64,000 nt of DNA, taken from positions 39,556,001 to 39,620,000 of the forward strand of contig JBITNC010000001.1 of NCBI GenBank assembly GCA_050084985.1. Reading direction: 5' to 3'. The DNA is from Nageia nagi (Eukaryota > Pinophyta). Below, in pieces: positions 10,674-23,189 of the stretch (positions are counted from its first letter, which is position 1; each line of letters starts with the position of its first letter). Below the pieces are notes generated by a model that worked only from the letters and a program-made list of their open reading frames with translations, searched no databases and was not told the DNA's origin. The position numbers and the translations under genes are program-made.

Positions 10674-10943
10674 TTAAAGATTCAATCCTGTAATCTATGC
10701 TTCTAATTTACTGTAGTACTCAACTTTGGTAGTGATTTATTCTTCAAGATCCTTAGTTATTTTCTATATTTCTTCCACCTGTACTTTTAAGCTTATAATA
10801 ACTTCATTTGTATCATCAAGTTTTTAAGAAGTTTTTTGATATTTTTTCCTTTCTATCTCTAATTCTTCTAGAGCTATAATTAATTCTTCTTCTAGATTAA
10901 CTTCTACTTCAACTTCTTCTTCATCAATTTCTTCTTCTAATTT
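10674..10943 (-). pseudogene. Element B gag linker, coiled-coil-like
   Basis: The minus strand encodes glutamate/leucine/lysine-rich sequence with several stops, joining two open gag stretches. The composition suggests a coiled coil, known in long copia gags. No other domain seen. Confidence 0.5.
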
Positions 10944-11969
10944 TTATTTCAATTCTGATTTTTCTTCTTCAAATGCCATGAAGAGAGCTTCATCAACCTC
11001 TTCTTCTGAGTCTTCATTTGAACTGACTTCTGATGAACTAATATTTTTGGAAATAAAACTTTTCTTCTTGAAATTACCTTTTTTGAAATTTAATTTTATC
11101 TTCCATCCATTTTTCTCTCTATACAAACTTTCATCATCTTTGTTCTTCTCATTGTGTAGACATTTAGCTGCAAAGTGCCCTACACCTCCATAATTGAAAC
11201 ATTTAAGTGATAATTTTCCTCTATATTTACCTTTTATTTCTTTCTTTAACTTATGAATAAAATTCACTTCTAATTCATTAGATGTCTCTTCTTCATCAGA
11301 TTTTGGCATTGCTTTTATTTTCTTCTTTGCTTTGAAAGCAGATTCTCTATCAATAGATTTTCCTTTTCCTATTCTCATTTCATAAACAGTTAGAGAACCA
11401 TGCATTTCATCTATATTAAAAGTATTTAAATCTTTCATTTCTTCTATGGTAGAAACTTTTGAATCAAATCTTTGCAGAAGTGAGCGTAATACCTTTTTCA
11501 CAATAACTACATCTTCAATCTTTTCTCTGAGGCCTCTAATCGCATTGGTTACTTCATTGACCCTTAGCATGTATGCTTCTATGTTTTCATCTTCATTCAT
11601 CTTTAAAATTTCAAACTGCATTCGATGAGTTTGAAACTTAGCCTCTTTTATCTTTATGTCTCCCTCATGAATGCTTTTCAATTTATCCCATATTTCTTTT
11701 ACCAATTCATAATTCATCACTTTTACTAGCTCACTATCTACCAATCCGCACATGATAGCATTTTTAGCCTTCGAGTTATTTTCATATGCCTTCTTAGCAG
11801 CTGCATCTGTAATAGGTGTAGTAGGTGTGGTATAACCATTTTTTGTGCCCTCCCAAATCTCATATCCTAAAGTACTAAGATATGTCTACATTCTGAGTCT
11901 CTAAAAAGAATAATTAGTGCCATCAAATAATGGAGCTTTATTTGAAGAAAACCCTTCACCTAAAGTCAT
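10944..11969 (-). pseudogene. Element B gag
   Basis: A start codon at 11969 reads MTLGEGFSSNKAPLFDG, the typical copia gag opening. Two tryptophan codons just after it (NYSF-W-RLRM-W-TY) have become TAG stops. From 11753 an open 269-codon stretch carries KEIWDKL, IKEAKFQTHRMQFE, NEDENIEAYMLRVNEV and VVKKVLRSL, the standard copia gag core. The zinc knuckle reads CFNYGGVGHFAAKC, with the second cysteine changed to tyrosine. The end is acidic and serine-rich. Gag packages the element RNA in the particle. The first usable methionine now lies well inside the domain. Confidence 0.9.
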
Positions 11970-12018
11970 TGCGACACGCCCAAGATCTCCCGAGCTGATT
12001 AAGCCAAAATAGGAACTT

Positions 12019-12030
12019 GCTCTGATACCA
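12019..12030 (-). other. Element B primer binding site (tRNA-iMet)
   Basis: Two bases inside the 5' LTR the minus strand reads TGGTATCAGAGC, an exact match to the plant initiator-methionine tRNA primer site. It proves the orientation and the 5' LTR end. Confidence 0.95.
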
Positions 12031-12032
12031 AT

Positions 12033-14007
12033 TGTTGAACTATGCATGACACTAAGAGGGGGGGTGAATCAGTGTTTCAATTTTAAAACTTTAAATTTGG
12101 AAACTTTAAATAGTGTAGTAGAGAAATAAAATCAAATAGAGCAAGCACACCAAGATAGCAAACACACAACACAAGATATAATGAGGTTCACCAATATGGC
12201 TACATCCCCAGAAAAGATTGCTTGAACTTCAATCTAAATCCAGCCATTATAAAGCACCAATTTTACATATAATTTATCAGCACCAACTGAAAGAAGTACC
12301 AACCCCTAAGCTTTGTAGCACCCACTACAAGGAGCACCAACTCCACTTGCCAAGCACCCATTTGACAGATTTAATAAGATGGAATGAAAGATTGATAACC
12401 AGTTACCCAAGACCTGGAATGGTCTAGCTCAAAACTTTTTTCATAAAATAAAATCTAAATCATATTCTATTTTCTTTATGCTCATGCCAATAGCTCTCAA
12501 TTCATCTATAATCTGAAACCCCTTTTAATTCATACACATTTGCTTTGGATTCCTATCTACTGAAAAATGCTCAAAATTGGATCAAGAAATTGTTGCTCAT
12601 ATCACTGAAAGGGCTATCATTATTTTTCACCAAGAAAACTCCTCATATTCTAAATCAAAACTAATATAATTTCTCACAAACATCTATAACTTTCAACACT
12701 TACAGAATTATCAAGAAAACATTCATTTTTGAGATATCCGTTACTCATACATGCTTCACACCTCTCAATAACAAACTACATTGCCAAAACACAAACCCAA
12801 AAAAATTTGAATTTATTTGAACTGGTTGAAGATAATACCTCAAATGCACTCAGAATGCATGTTCCATGTCCATATGGCACAAAATGGTATGACAAATTTC
12901 ACATAGATGCCGAAATACCTTTCAAAGCTCGAATCTGTCTTTTTATCTTCTCCTCTCGGTTTTTTTTTTTTTAAAGTGTCACCTAATAAAAGAACTCTTG
13001 AGCCTTAAATAGAAGTGTGATAACTAAGATATAAAATAAAAGGAAAGAGCATTTTTTCAAACCATACATACTATTCCTTTTTGCTTATCACTTAAAACCA
13101 TAATCGGCCAAAACTGGAAAATTAAGAAAAAAAGCTCTAACGACTTTTTTGATGAGCTATAACTTCTTATTAAGTGTACAATTTAACATGAAATTTAGAC
13201 CACATGTTTTTCATATAACCAAATACATTCTATCCAAATTTAAAGCTTTAAATCATCATAGTTTGCACACACAAATTTTCGCAAAGTGGCCTCCGACACA
13301 GATTTCACAAGTATTTTGTTATGCTTGGATTTGTGTAAGTTATAGGTTCTCATAGTTCGAGGCCTCAAATAAAGAAGGTTAAAAAAACAAATTTGTTCAT
13401 ATCATCAATGTATATGTGTAAAAACTTTGAAATTCTAAATTTGAAGAATTTTAGAGCCCAAAACAACCAACCTACTATTTCTAAAATTTATGCTCAAACA
13501 ATCAAAAAGTTACAGAGTGGCATTTTGTAGCTTGTACCATTTCTTCTTTGATTATCATATTACTATGAAATTTGTACCACACCTTCTTGGTATATATTAC
13601 TATATATGATTTAAATTTCAATCTCTTATTCATCACCGTTTGCTTGCAATTCAAATTGTACAAAGCTAATTTTACACAAATTTCTGACTGCACCATAATC
13701 CACAAGAGTGCCCAAATTGAACCAACATGAAATTTGACCGTTCCAACGCTTCACACAAGTTTGTTATCAACCCAAAAACTGATCCAAACCATCTCTCACT
13801 ATCCGTCACCTTCCATTTGTAATTTGGCCCTCTTGACAACTTTTGGTTCCTCATGACAACTTTTGGTCCCTTTATCGTTTTTGCATCTGACAACTTTGTA
13901 GATCTTATCGATGTTATTTCTTTGACACGTGCAAACAATATGAGCCTTATGCACACTGATCTCATCGTGTTGACAACAATGACAACACTACTGCACCATA
14001 CTCAACA
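12033..14007 (-). repeat. Element B, 5' LTR
   Basis: Full-length partner of 4696-6612, 1975 bp, minus-strand ends TGTTGAGTATGG and TTCAACA. As the 5' LTR it would hold the promoter; I cannot fix a TATA box with confidence in this AT-rich sequence. Confidence 0.92.
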
Positions 14008-14400
14008 AAATTAGTAGGTTAGCATAGCAAAAAATAAGACTCAGTATCCCTTAGCACAACTAAAGTAGAATATATAGTGGCAGTATCATGTTGTACACAA
14101 GTCTTATAGATGAAGATAATACTAAAGGACCTTGGTATTATTTACAGTGAGCCTATCCCTTTGCTATATGATAATACTAGTTCTATTAGCATATCTAAGA
14201 ATCATGTTATGCATTCTCAGATAAAGCACATAGTTATAAGATATTTCTTGAGAGACAAATTTGTTGAAGGGGAAGTATAGTTAGAGTTTGTTCCTACTAT
14301 TAAACAAGTAGTAGATTATTTACCAAACCATTGGTAAAGGATGTCTTTGAATATCTTCTTTACAAGCTAGGTATTGGTACCATTCCAAAGCATTAGATCA
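14008..14400 (+). pseudogene. Host copia element C, end of RNase H
   Basis: Plus-strand translation gives SLSTTKVEYIVA, then LLYDNTSSISISKNHVMHSQ, IKH and FVEGE, the last part of a copia RNase H in the same order as in element B but on the opposite strand and much more diverged. It ends near 14395. The acidic E (in the VEY motif) and D (in YDN) are kept. It continues fragments 1-18 and 4664-4695, and is the host sequence into which A and B inserted. Stops and a frameshift show it is long dead. Confidence 0.85.
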
Positions 14401-14568
14401 TGCTTGGAGTAGCATATCCTTGGGGGAAGTTATTTTTATTTTGTTGCAGAGTATGTGTGTGTATAGGACTCAAGGGGAGTCTTAGGAAGGAGAATACCCT
14501 TTATTATTATTGATAAAAAGGAGGAGAAGAATATATATAATTTGATAAATAGTTTCAAAAATAATGCT

Positions 14569-14580
14569 AAAGGGGGGAAT
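14569..14580 (+). other. Element C polypurine tract
   Basis: AAAGGGGGGAAT on the plus strand, 170 bases after the RNase H end and just before a TG. It marks the start of element C's 3' LTR. Confidence 0.7.
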
Positions 14581-14583
14581 TTT

Positions 14584-14893
14584 TGGCCATATGCTTATGC
14601 TTGTGTTGGTTTTTTCATTTTTGTTAAATGATTTTGCACATAGGTCTCAATGCCAAAGGTGCTAGGAACTACCAAATGTATGTGAAGTGCTATGCTAGGA
14701 AGAGTATCGAATGTATGAGAAGTGTTATGTTGGAAGTGTCAGATGTATGATAAGTGTTCAAATAGTCATTCCAAGGTATCTACAAAGTCTACCAAGTGTA
14801 TAGGAGGAGAAAAAATATATTTACTAAGTTTCTAAGAGAAGGAACATATTATGTTGAAGTTTCTAGTAATATTTACAGATAAGATTATGTTGG
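14584..14893 (+). repeat. Element C 3' LTR, part 1
   Basis: Begins TGGCCATATGC directly after the polypurine tract and is interrupted by element D at 14894. It contains three imperfect tandem units near 14675-14760 sharing ATGTATG-GAAGTG-TATG. The LTR resumes at 22130. The three parts add up to about 1.9 kb, the same size as element B's LTRs. Confidence 0.65.
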
Positions 14894-15616
14894 TGTAGAT
14901 GCCTAAAATTGATTTATTATTTATTTAGTAAATCATATTTAGAATCATTAAATGATTATAATACATAAATCAAAATAAAGTATTATTATATTGCAATACC
15001 ATGTACTAGGACCAATGAAATATAATATACCATGAATTATATTTTAAAATATCTTGAATATAGAAAAGATTATTGTTATTGCTATGCATCCACTTTCACT
15101 CTATTTTTGTTCCTTGTAGGTTATAAATATGGGAGCTAAAGGTTGACATCCCTAAAAGATCTCTCTGATAGGTGGTTGTCCCAAACATCAAACTTATAAT
15201 GTCTCTTTATGCCACCTATATTGATAATTTATTATACTTTCTAAGATCTACTCTCTCTCTATTACACAAAATACAAAAATGCAAATCTAACACCATTAAC
15301 AGTGTGCCACTTATATGTAGCCGATGGCATGCACCTTCTAGATTGGGAGGTTCAAATTTTGGGGAATGACTTGTAATGCTATTATAGAGAATATTTATTA
15401 TGAGATAGTATGATTTCCAATCACAATCCTCTAAAAATTCATTTTTATTCCATTCTAAGGATTGTACATTATTGGCTACTTGCATCACTCTATAGCAGGT
15501 TCGATATATTCATGTATATTTATTATAATATGATATAGAGATGCTTATCATCATACTCATGGACCATATTATTTATTTATGTATTTATTTATTAATTACA
15601 TATTTTTGGGTCTACA
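14894..15616 (+). repeat. Element D, 5' LTR
   Basis: 723 bp, begins TGTAGATGCC and ends TTTTTGGGTCTACA, matched over its length by 21394-22124. Its last 120 bases are rich in TATTTATT. Confidence 0.93.
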
Positions 15617-15618
15617 TT

Positions 15619-15634
15619 TTGGTGAACCTGATAT
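15619..15634 (+). other. Element D putative primer binding site
   Basis: TTGGTGAACCTGATAT lies two bases inside the 5' LTR. It has the TGG start of plant primer sites but is not the iMet type; I cannot name the tRNA with confidence. Confidence 0.5.
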
Positions 15635-15905
15635 TCTTACATAGCTAGGTCTTCACCTAGGTCATCCTTTTGAAAAATCATAACTCTATTTTTGCTATTA
15701 TTCATCCCAATACCTAAAGCTCTTTGGATAATAGCTAGAGAAAATGATAAAACTAGGGTTTGTTCTATGTATATTGAAAAGATAGATCTAAATGTAGAAA
15801 ACCCTAAGGTGTTTAAAGGAAGATTCATTTCAATGATATCCAAAGAAGTGTTAGGCATAATCCTGACCTACCTCTATAAGAACCTCATCCAAGATCTACA
15901 AGAAA

Positions 15906-17760
15906 ATGGATATTATTGGTGAAACTCCCAATATATTTGTTCCTAATATTGATCAATATAAATTTGAAAGTGTAATCTTAAATAGTCATGATAATGATTT
16001 TGATGAGAGTAATGGTAAAATTTTTGAAATAGATAGAATTCCTATTCATATTAGATCTATATAGGAAGTGCTATCTGATATACAAAGATTAGAATATTTT
16101 CTTACTTATAATGCTAAAATTGTTATTAATATTATAACATATTATGAACTCTTAAAGGAAAATTCTATAGCCTTAGAATCATTGAATAGTTTATTTTCAT
16201 ATGAGAATGCAAGATCTACATGAAGGAAGGCTCCTACCATTAATACAAATGCTACTAACAACATACCTTCCTATGAAAATGCCATTGATGGAATGGATGA
16301 GTATGAGATGTGGCTCCTCTTAAAGTGAATCCACAAACTCCAAACAAAATGATTGTTGAAGATAGTGGCATGGAGGATGAAGATGATGATTATGAACACC
16401 TCATCCTAAAACTTGACCATTTTACAAGAGGTAGGCTTTCTAAAGGTAAGGATATTATACAAAATAATAATCATGATGATAAGTTATAGAAACAAATTGT
16501 AAAGATTATTAATGATGCTTATAAGAAACATCCTAACTTGACATTAGAAGAGCATAATATAAATTTTAAATTCTTCATGATACATAAGAGACTATTCCTT
16601 TTCATTTGGATCCTTTTGATAAACAAATAGTATTTTTAGTCAAACTTGTTGACAAAATTGAACATGAAAAGATGAATAGAATAGGTCCATTTTATGTGCT
16701 TAAAGAGAATGAACTTATAGGAGCAAATATTACACCTCAAACCCCTCCACCACCCCCAATAGTTAATAGTCCTAACCAAGTATCCTGTATTATAACTTCA
16801 ACTAAGGAATGAATAAAGAAATTAAAAAATGACTTGCTTAATAAAGATGATGATGATTTCTTATTTTGTTTGAAAATACCTTTAATAGATATAATTATTT
16901 CTAAAATGATTATTACAAAAAAGAGTATTAATTTTTCAAAATTTGATGGTTTGCAAGATCCTAAGATGCATATTAGAAAATTTCAAGAAGAAGCTATGGA
17001 ATATATGCATGATAGAGATCTACTTGCTAAAATATTTTTGCATAGTTTGAAAGATGATGCATTAAAATGGTATTTTTTGCTTTCTAAAAAGAGCATTTAT
17101 AAATATGAGGATTTGCTTCATCAATTTTTATAGTATTTCAAATATAATATTGTTGAAAAGGTTCATTTCAAATATTTATGCAAATTTAAGCAATTGCCTA
17201 ATCAATTTATACATTATTTTATGAAAATATGGAAATGCATTGCCAACAATATTACTCTACCTAAGCAAGATTTGAAAGACATATTTGCAAATGCTTTTTT
17301 ACCTATTTATAAGCTTTTGGTTATCTCTAATTGTGATATGACATTGGATGAAATGATGGATGTCTTATTCAAAAAAGAGATTTATCTTAAAAAATTATAT
17401 GCTATGCATAGTAATGAACCTCAAACATATGATACAAAGGTAAATATTCCTAATACTGATAAGAAAACTGAAGTGAATAATGTTGATCATAATCATCAAG
17501 CTAATCATAAATCTAAAAGAAAGTTTACACCATTAACTAATACTATTGATAATATTCATAATGTTTTATTAAAAGAAGATCTCATTGAGCTTCCACCTAT
17601 TGTTGAACCTAAGTTTCCTAATGGTGTACCTAAAACTTTTTGATATGAGAAATTTTGCAATTATCATAAGATACTAGGGCATGTAAAAATAAATTGGAGG
17701 AATTTGAAGAATATTATTTAGGATTTTATTGATAAAAGGTAATATGAATAGATAATGACC
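15906..17760 (+). pseudogene. Element D gag, decayed
   Basis: From ATG at 15906 (MDIIGETPNIFVPN) a plus-strand coding stretch continues with scattered stops. The gag core spans two open pieces (16834-17133 and 17194-17643): FSKFDGLQDPKMHIRKF, LLAKIFLHSLKDDALKWY, then LPNQFIHYFMKIWKCI and DIFANAFLPIY. These fit the gypsy-type gag family, with one stop between the pieces. After a proline-rich stretch, FCNYHKILGHVK (about 17655-17690) looks like the C-x-x-H remnant of a zinc-finger motif. No protease follows. N-terminal acidic stretch and PPPPP run near 16740 are linker-like. Confidence 0.8.
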
Positions 17761-20700
17761 ATGCTTAAGATGATGTACCTATGCATCTTGATAATGGAAA
17801 ATTGGGGGTCTTTACCAATACCAATCCACTTCCACCTTCATAGCCAAGGGTATGTATTGGTATGGTAAGTATTGCATCATGCTTGAATCATTATTTTCCT
17901 AACTCTTATGGATTTAGATCTGGAAAGTCAAAGATTGGTACTATGCCAAAGGCAACCAACACTATTGATAGTGTACATCATAGTTCTCATGTTGCCCACT
18001 ATGTGGATAAAATGAAAATATGGATATCCATCTTAATCCTTGACTCTATAAAATGTATTTGGGTTCCTAAAATACCCTAGTCAAATAAAGTTATATTAGT
18101 TAGGGTATTTTTCTATCCAGTCATTGTGAATTATTATCTGTTGAATGCATAAAATCATTACTTTGTATGCATATTAGGGATATATTTTTCTACTTTTTCT
18201 TTTCTTACTTTTCATATCTCCAGCAAGATTCCCCCTATTTTCACATCATTAATGGCATTGCTTTTCCTAGAATAAAATTGAATTTTTTTTATTTTTCTAA
18301 GTCCTCATTATAGACTAATACAATTCATTAACAATGTTTAAAGTGCTTATGTTAAATATATATGGTTTTGTTCACTATTAAAAACATTTGGTGCCTTGGT
18401 GCCAATATAGAGATCTATTGTTCAACTTGCAAATTATATATGATTCATGATTTTAATTAATATTTTTATAATGTACAAATGTTTTAATGATCAAAATCTT
18501 AAAGTGATTTTTTATTTTTATACATAGTAAACAATTGTTACATGGATTGGTACAAAGAAAATAAATATTCACATAGGAATACAATTGAGAAATAAAATAT
18601 ATATATATCACAAAAATAATAATGTACAATGATGACTGGAACCATGTCCATATGCGTATTCTATTAATGGGTACTACTACCACTATTGGCAATATCTGTG
18701 ATCTTGGGCCAACACCATTGGACCCCAAGCAAATTGAGTTCCCCTAGTAAAAATCTCCTAGACTACCTAAAAAAGTCCCAACAAAAGGGAGAAGCTACTC
18801 TTATTAGGACAAAGGTATATCATGATAATGGTAGCTATGAGTAATCTCAAATGTCTACTTGGTTGATAAAATTAACAAATATCCTCCAATTGAGTAGCTC
18901 AATGCTCCCAATCATGATCCTCTTCTCCTATCAACTAAAGTGATAGTTGGTCCTATATTTGGATATCAGAAACCTCCATCTAGTGGAAGAGCCTCCTCCT
19001 GACAGGGATCCTCTAAATCCTATAAATGTTAAGCAATATAACACTCATTTCACTTGGGGGTAGGTGAAAGGTGCTATAATCCATATCCCATATCATTGCT
19101 AATGCAATGAGGAGGAGAAGGTCTTGTTGGATATGTCCTACAATCATAAGATTCTCCAATCCACTCTTTGTCAAAATCCCACTTTCTCAATTACCCATAT
19201 GCTAGGTATGAGCCTTCTCTAAAGTGAATGTGGACATGGAACCACCTTGGATAAGTACCTTGCATCCCTGTAAGATTAATTAAGTTTAGAATGAATTACT
19301 CATAAATATTAAGGTCTAAATTTGTAGTGTACATTAATAAAATTATCAAATAGTCAAATATTGTGTGCTCAAATGGAAGGGATCAGATGAATTTGACAAT
19401 ATGACCCTTCTTTCCTATCAAAGGATGACCCACATCCCTCCATTCATCATCTACCATGTGGTAAGTGATGTCGAAGTGGAAATGAAGAACAATAGGGGGC
19501 ATGACTCAAGCACAGTCAACAATACTACCAATATAACTGACACTCAATCATATTGCACTTAAAAGGAGGTTTGGATGGTGATAGGTGCTTCAGATCTCAA
19601 ATGAAGGAAACGATAAGTAAAAATAACCACCTAAAGTTAATGATTCTCTTTTCTATGACTAGATTTGTACACTAAACCCTATGGCCTCCTCAACATTACG
19701 ATTTTGATGCTAAAAACTCATATTTTACATCTTTAATGTGCATGGAAATATTTTAAATGGTTGTGGTTTCTTTTTGGAAGACTAATTTGCCTATTTTTTA
19801 TGCTACCAATAGTGTGTTTTTCTATGAATTGATTGATGATTTGGTGATCCAAGTTATAGAATGATAAATTCTTTTATTTTCCTAGTATAAATAATCTATT
19901 GCTTTGAGATTGATTGATTTTTATTATTTACATTTTATTATGATAAAAGGACATCACCAATGGTGTGATATTCATCAAATTTGCAAAGCATTCAAAGGTG
20001 TTACTTCAATTTGTAATATTTTACTTAAAATTATTTGCATATTTTCACAATTGGATGCTTGAAACTAATACATTTTTATCAATTAAATTAGCTTTAATTA
20101 AATTTGTGCATAGATTTTTCAATTTTTGTTGATATGAATACTATGCAATGATATATTATCCAAATGTATTATTTTAACTAATTGAATATGATGACTTTTT
20201 ATTATGCATAATTCCTCCAATATAACACTATCAATGGCATGGAAATCTTGATTTTATGTTTCATGTAAAAGGAAAATCTTACTTTTGCATTATGAATTGA
20301 GTTATAGAGTCGTTATTTTATGGCTATACATATTCTATAGGAAAAATGAGTATATAGCCATTTATTACTATTTTATAATTTATTTTGAATATTCCTTTCA
20401 TACATTAGAATGTTTTTATACTTATTTCCCAATGTTAAATATCTTATATCATTTTTAATTGGATCCCCTTTTAATTTTTCAACTAGAAATTGAGTATTTC
20501 ACACCGGTAGTAGTGTGCCATTGATATAAAATTCTCCCAATTGGGGCATATTGAAATTTTGTTAAAAATTTAATTATTCTTTTCATATTATCATGCATTC
20601 TTAATGATCTAGATTGTATGATCATATTTTTAGGAGATATTATTGAATAATTTTAGGCAACAGATGCTACCAATGGTGTGCATTTAGTCTATAATAGTTA

Positions 20701-21379
20701 ATGCAACTAAAAAATTTAGAACACTACTTATTTGAATATCTAGTACATTATCAATATTGAATTGATATTGTTTTTACTAACAAATATTTTAAATCCATGG
20801 TCACTCCATGAGTAGAATCTCATACCAATTGTAGTACTATTCCAAGCTTGAGTCATTAAAATTTCTCATCAGCTTGGTTTTTATAAACTATGAGTTTTCT
20901 ATCACAGTAGTGTATACATCATAGATATTACAACCTTAGGGCATTCAAAAGGACCTCATGTGCTTACTATTCATAGATTATGAGTTATTTTTTACAATTT
21001 TCTATGTATCATGGTTTATAACACTATGAGTCACATCGGCTATAGTGATCCATTGCATATTATATTTATTTCATCCTTGCTATTCACATTGCTTATTCTT
21101 TCATGGATGTGATCTGTGGGGGTATATATTTCTTTGTTATTTAGGTATTATTCAATTGATTAGGATTGGTATCAACTGCTCACCTCATAGAGGAACTTCA
21201 ATTTTGTCTTGCTTACCCAATGTAGCATGAGCTAGGGGAAACCAAGACCAAAAGGAGGAAAATAACATACTATACTTGATATATTGATCAAAAAGGGAAG
21301 TCCACTATACTATTGAAAATCTTTCTCTTCTCTAGACTTCTTTGGATTATGCAATTTCAATGCTTTTCATTACATATCC
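17761..21379 (+). other. Element D post-gag interior, no pol
   Basis: About 3.6 kb before the polypurine tract. A faint plus-strand open piece at 17862-18080 may be the gag tail (SYGFRSGKSKIGTMPK). Beyond about 18100 I see no conserved retroelement domain; translation is stop-ridden. A partly palindromic motif recurs (for example near 19955, 20505 and 20667; core CACCAATGGTGTG), at irregular spacing. One reading is that this replaced pol in a LARD-type element. Confidence 0.6.
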
Positions 21380-21393
21380 AAAGAGGGAAAAAA
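21380..21393 (+). other. Element D polypurine tract
   Basis: AAAGAGGGAAAAAA directly before the TGTAGATG start of the 3' LTR. Confirms plus orientation. Confidence 0.85.
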
Positions 21394-22124
21394 TGTAGAT
21401 GCTTAAAAATGATTTATTATTTAATTAATAAATCATTTTTAGACTCATTAAATGATTAATTATTAATAATACATAAATCAAGTTAAAGTGTTATTATATT
21501 ACAATACCATGTACTAGGATCAATGCAATATCATATACCATGTGTTATATTTTAAATTATCTTGAATATAGAAAATATTAGTATTATTATTATTTATTAA
21601 ATTTCAATTCATTTTTGTTCCTTGTAGGTTATAAATATAGGAGGTGAAGGTTGACATCCCTATCAGATCTCTCTTATATATGGTTTTCCCAAACATCAAA
21701 CTTACAATGTCCCTTGATACCACCTATCTTGATAAATTGTTATACTCTCTAAGCTCTACTATATCTCTCTTACATGATACATGAAACTACAAATCCAATA
21801 TCATCAATGATGTACCACTTCTATGCAACTAGCAACATGTGCCTTCTAGATTAAGAGGTTTAGATTTTAGGGAATGACTCATGGTATTATTGTAGAGAAT
21901 ATTTGTTGCAATTTCATCTAAAGTTTGATTAGAATCCTTTGAATATTCATTGTTATTCCATTCTAAGGATTGTACATTATTGGCTACTTGCAGCACTTTG
22001 AATCGGGTTCTATATGTTCATGTATATTTATTATAATATGATATAGAGCTACTTGTCATTGTACTCATAGACTATATTATTTATTTGTATATTTATTTAT
22101 TAATTACATATTTTTGGGTCTATA
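21394..22124 (+). repeat. Element D, 3' LTR
   Basis: 731 bp partner of 14894-15616; its last bases have drifted from CTACA to CTATA. It is followed at once by the GTTGG target duplication. Confidence 0.93.
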
Positions 22125-22129
22125 GTTGG

Positions 22130-23189
22130 AGTTTTTTCCAAATCAAATAAGAATTAAAATGGCCAAGTATAACATATTATATTTTGCCACCATTTTGATG
22201 AAACTTGACCACTCTAATTATGTCATATCTACATTAGAATCAAATAGGATTATGCATTGAGGAAGATTTACTACCAAAAAAGGAGCTAATAATTCAAATT
22301 ACATGACTAATAAAGATCTAGTACCAACATGCATGAATGAGCTTTATGTTAACTTCTACATGCATGATAAATATGACCAAAAATGTTATGCAAACAAGCA
22401 AAGTTTTGAAGTTACCAAGTAGTACACTAGATGCAATTACTAGTCATATTGATGATGAACTTCATGGTGTAATACTCATGGATGTTTCCTACATGTAAAA
22501 GAAGTGTGATGTAGTGGAAAATAGTCAATGTCATCTCTGATCAAGCTTGATATTTGAAATTGAGCATAACAATCAAGAGAGAAACTATTGAAATGTGAAT
22601 CTAGGGCCTACATGTATGTTGAGCATGGCCTATAGTGTTATACAAAGTTTGACTTAGGATATACATAGATGTAGTAGGTTATACAATAGATTATAGCTCT
22701 TGTGAAGTAAGATCATGACCTATGTAGTTGAAAGTAAGCTTATGTGATGAGGTCAACTCATATGTGACCGTAATGGTGTTATGTGAATAGGTGCAAAAAG
22801 TATTATACAGAGAGATTAGGTGCTTATATGGTGGTACACTACACCATGAGATGGAAATGTATGTTATGTGGTAGATACCAAAAGATGTTATACATTAGCC
22901 CATTACACTATGCATACAAAGAAGGTGTTATGTAGTTATTTTAAGCAATGTATATTAATAAAGGTGGTTATGTGAACAAAGATAAAATGATAATCAAGAA
23001 AACTAGAGGAAAACCTAGAAAGTAGCACATATCTTAATGAGATGTAGGGATAAAAGATTGTATGTATTAAATAAATACAACTAACATATGCAACCAATGA
23101 GACATGGAGATTAACATGAAAATAATAAGAAAAAAGTATCATGAATGGAATTTGGATTTTGTAAAGTGACCAAATTATAAAAGTGGTTA
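22130..23189 (+). repeat. Element C 3' LTR, part 2
   Basis: This kilobase lies between elements D and E and has no coding signal. Removing D and one GTTGG joins it to 14584-14893. It contains irregular repeated phrases around GTTATGTGNNTAG and TTATAC (22770-22990). Assignment to the LTR of element C is by position: it lies between that element's polypurine tract and the LTR-like end at 37745. Confidence 0.5.

Larger units (their letters stand above)
4696..14007 (-). mobile_element. Element B: complete-structure Ty1/copia retrotransposon
   Basis: LTRs of 1917 bp (4696-6612) and 1975 bp (12033-14007) with TGTTGA...TTCAACA ends flank a 5.4 kb interior on the minus strand. The order is primer site, gag, protease, integrase, reverse transcriptase, RNase H, polypurine tract, which is the copia order (integrase before reverse transcriptase). 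Flanks AAAAT (4691-4695) and AAATT (14008-14012) share a 4-base AAAT duplication. Long open stretches survive (269, 244, 156, 108 codons), fewer stops than in its neighbours, so it is among the younger insertions here, though still dead. It sits in the RNase H gene of copia element C. Confidence 0.93.
14894..22124 (+). mobile_element. Element D: gag-only LTR retrotransposon (LARD-like)
   Basis: LTRs at 14894-15616 and 21394-22124 (TGTAGATGC...GGGTCTACA) flank a 5.8 kb interior on the plus strand. The 5-base target duplication GTTGG is perfect (14889-14893 and 22125-22129). The interior has a primer-site position, a gypsy-type gag and a polypurine tract, but no protease, reverse transcriptase or integrase motif; about 3.6 kb after gag looks non-coding. 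Such large non-autonomous elements depend on another element's enzymes. It is inserted in the 3' LTR of copia element C. LTR divergence is clearly visible (roughly one base in eight over the first 140), so it is old. Confidence 0.93.

Noticed and set aside
4691-14012. Exact 5-base target duplication for element B
   Set aside because: AAAAT versus AAATT match only as a 4-base AAAT, so a perfect 5-base duplication cannot be claimed.
15172-15488. Open frames in the LTR of element D
   Set aside because: Inside an LTR, on both strands, not retained in the partner LTR; chance frames.
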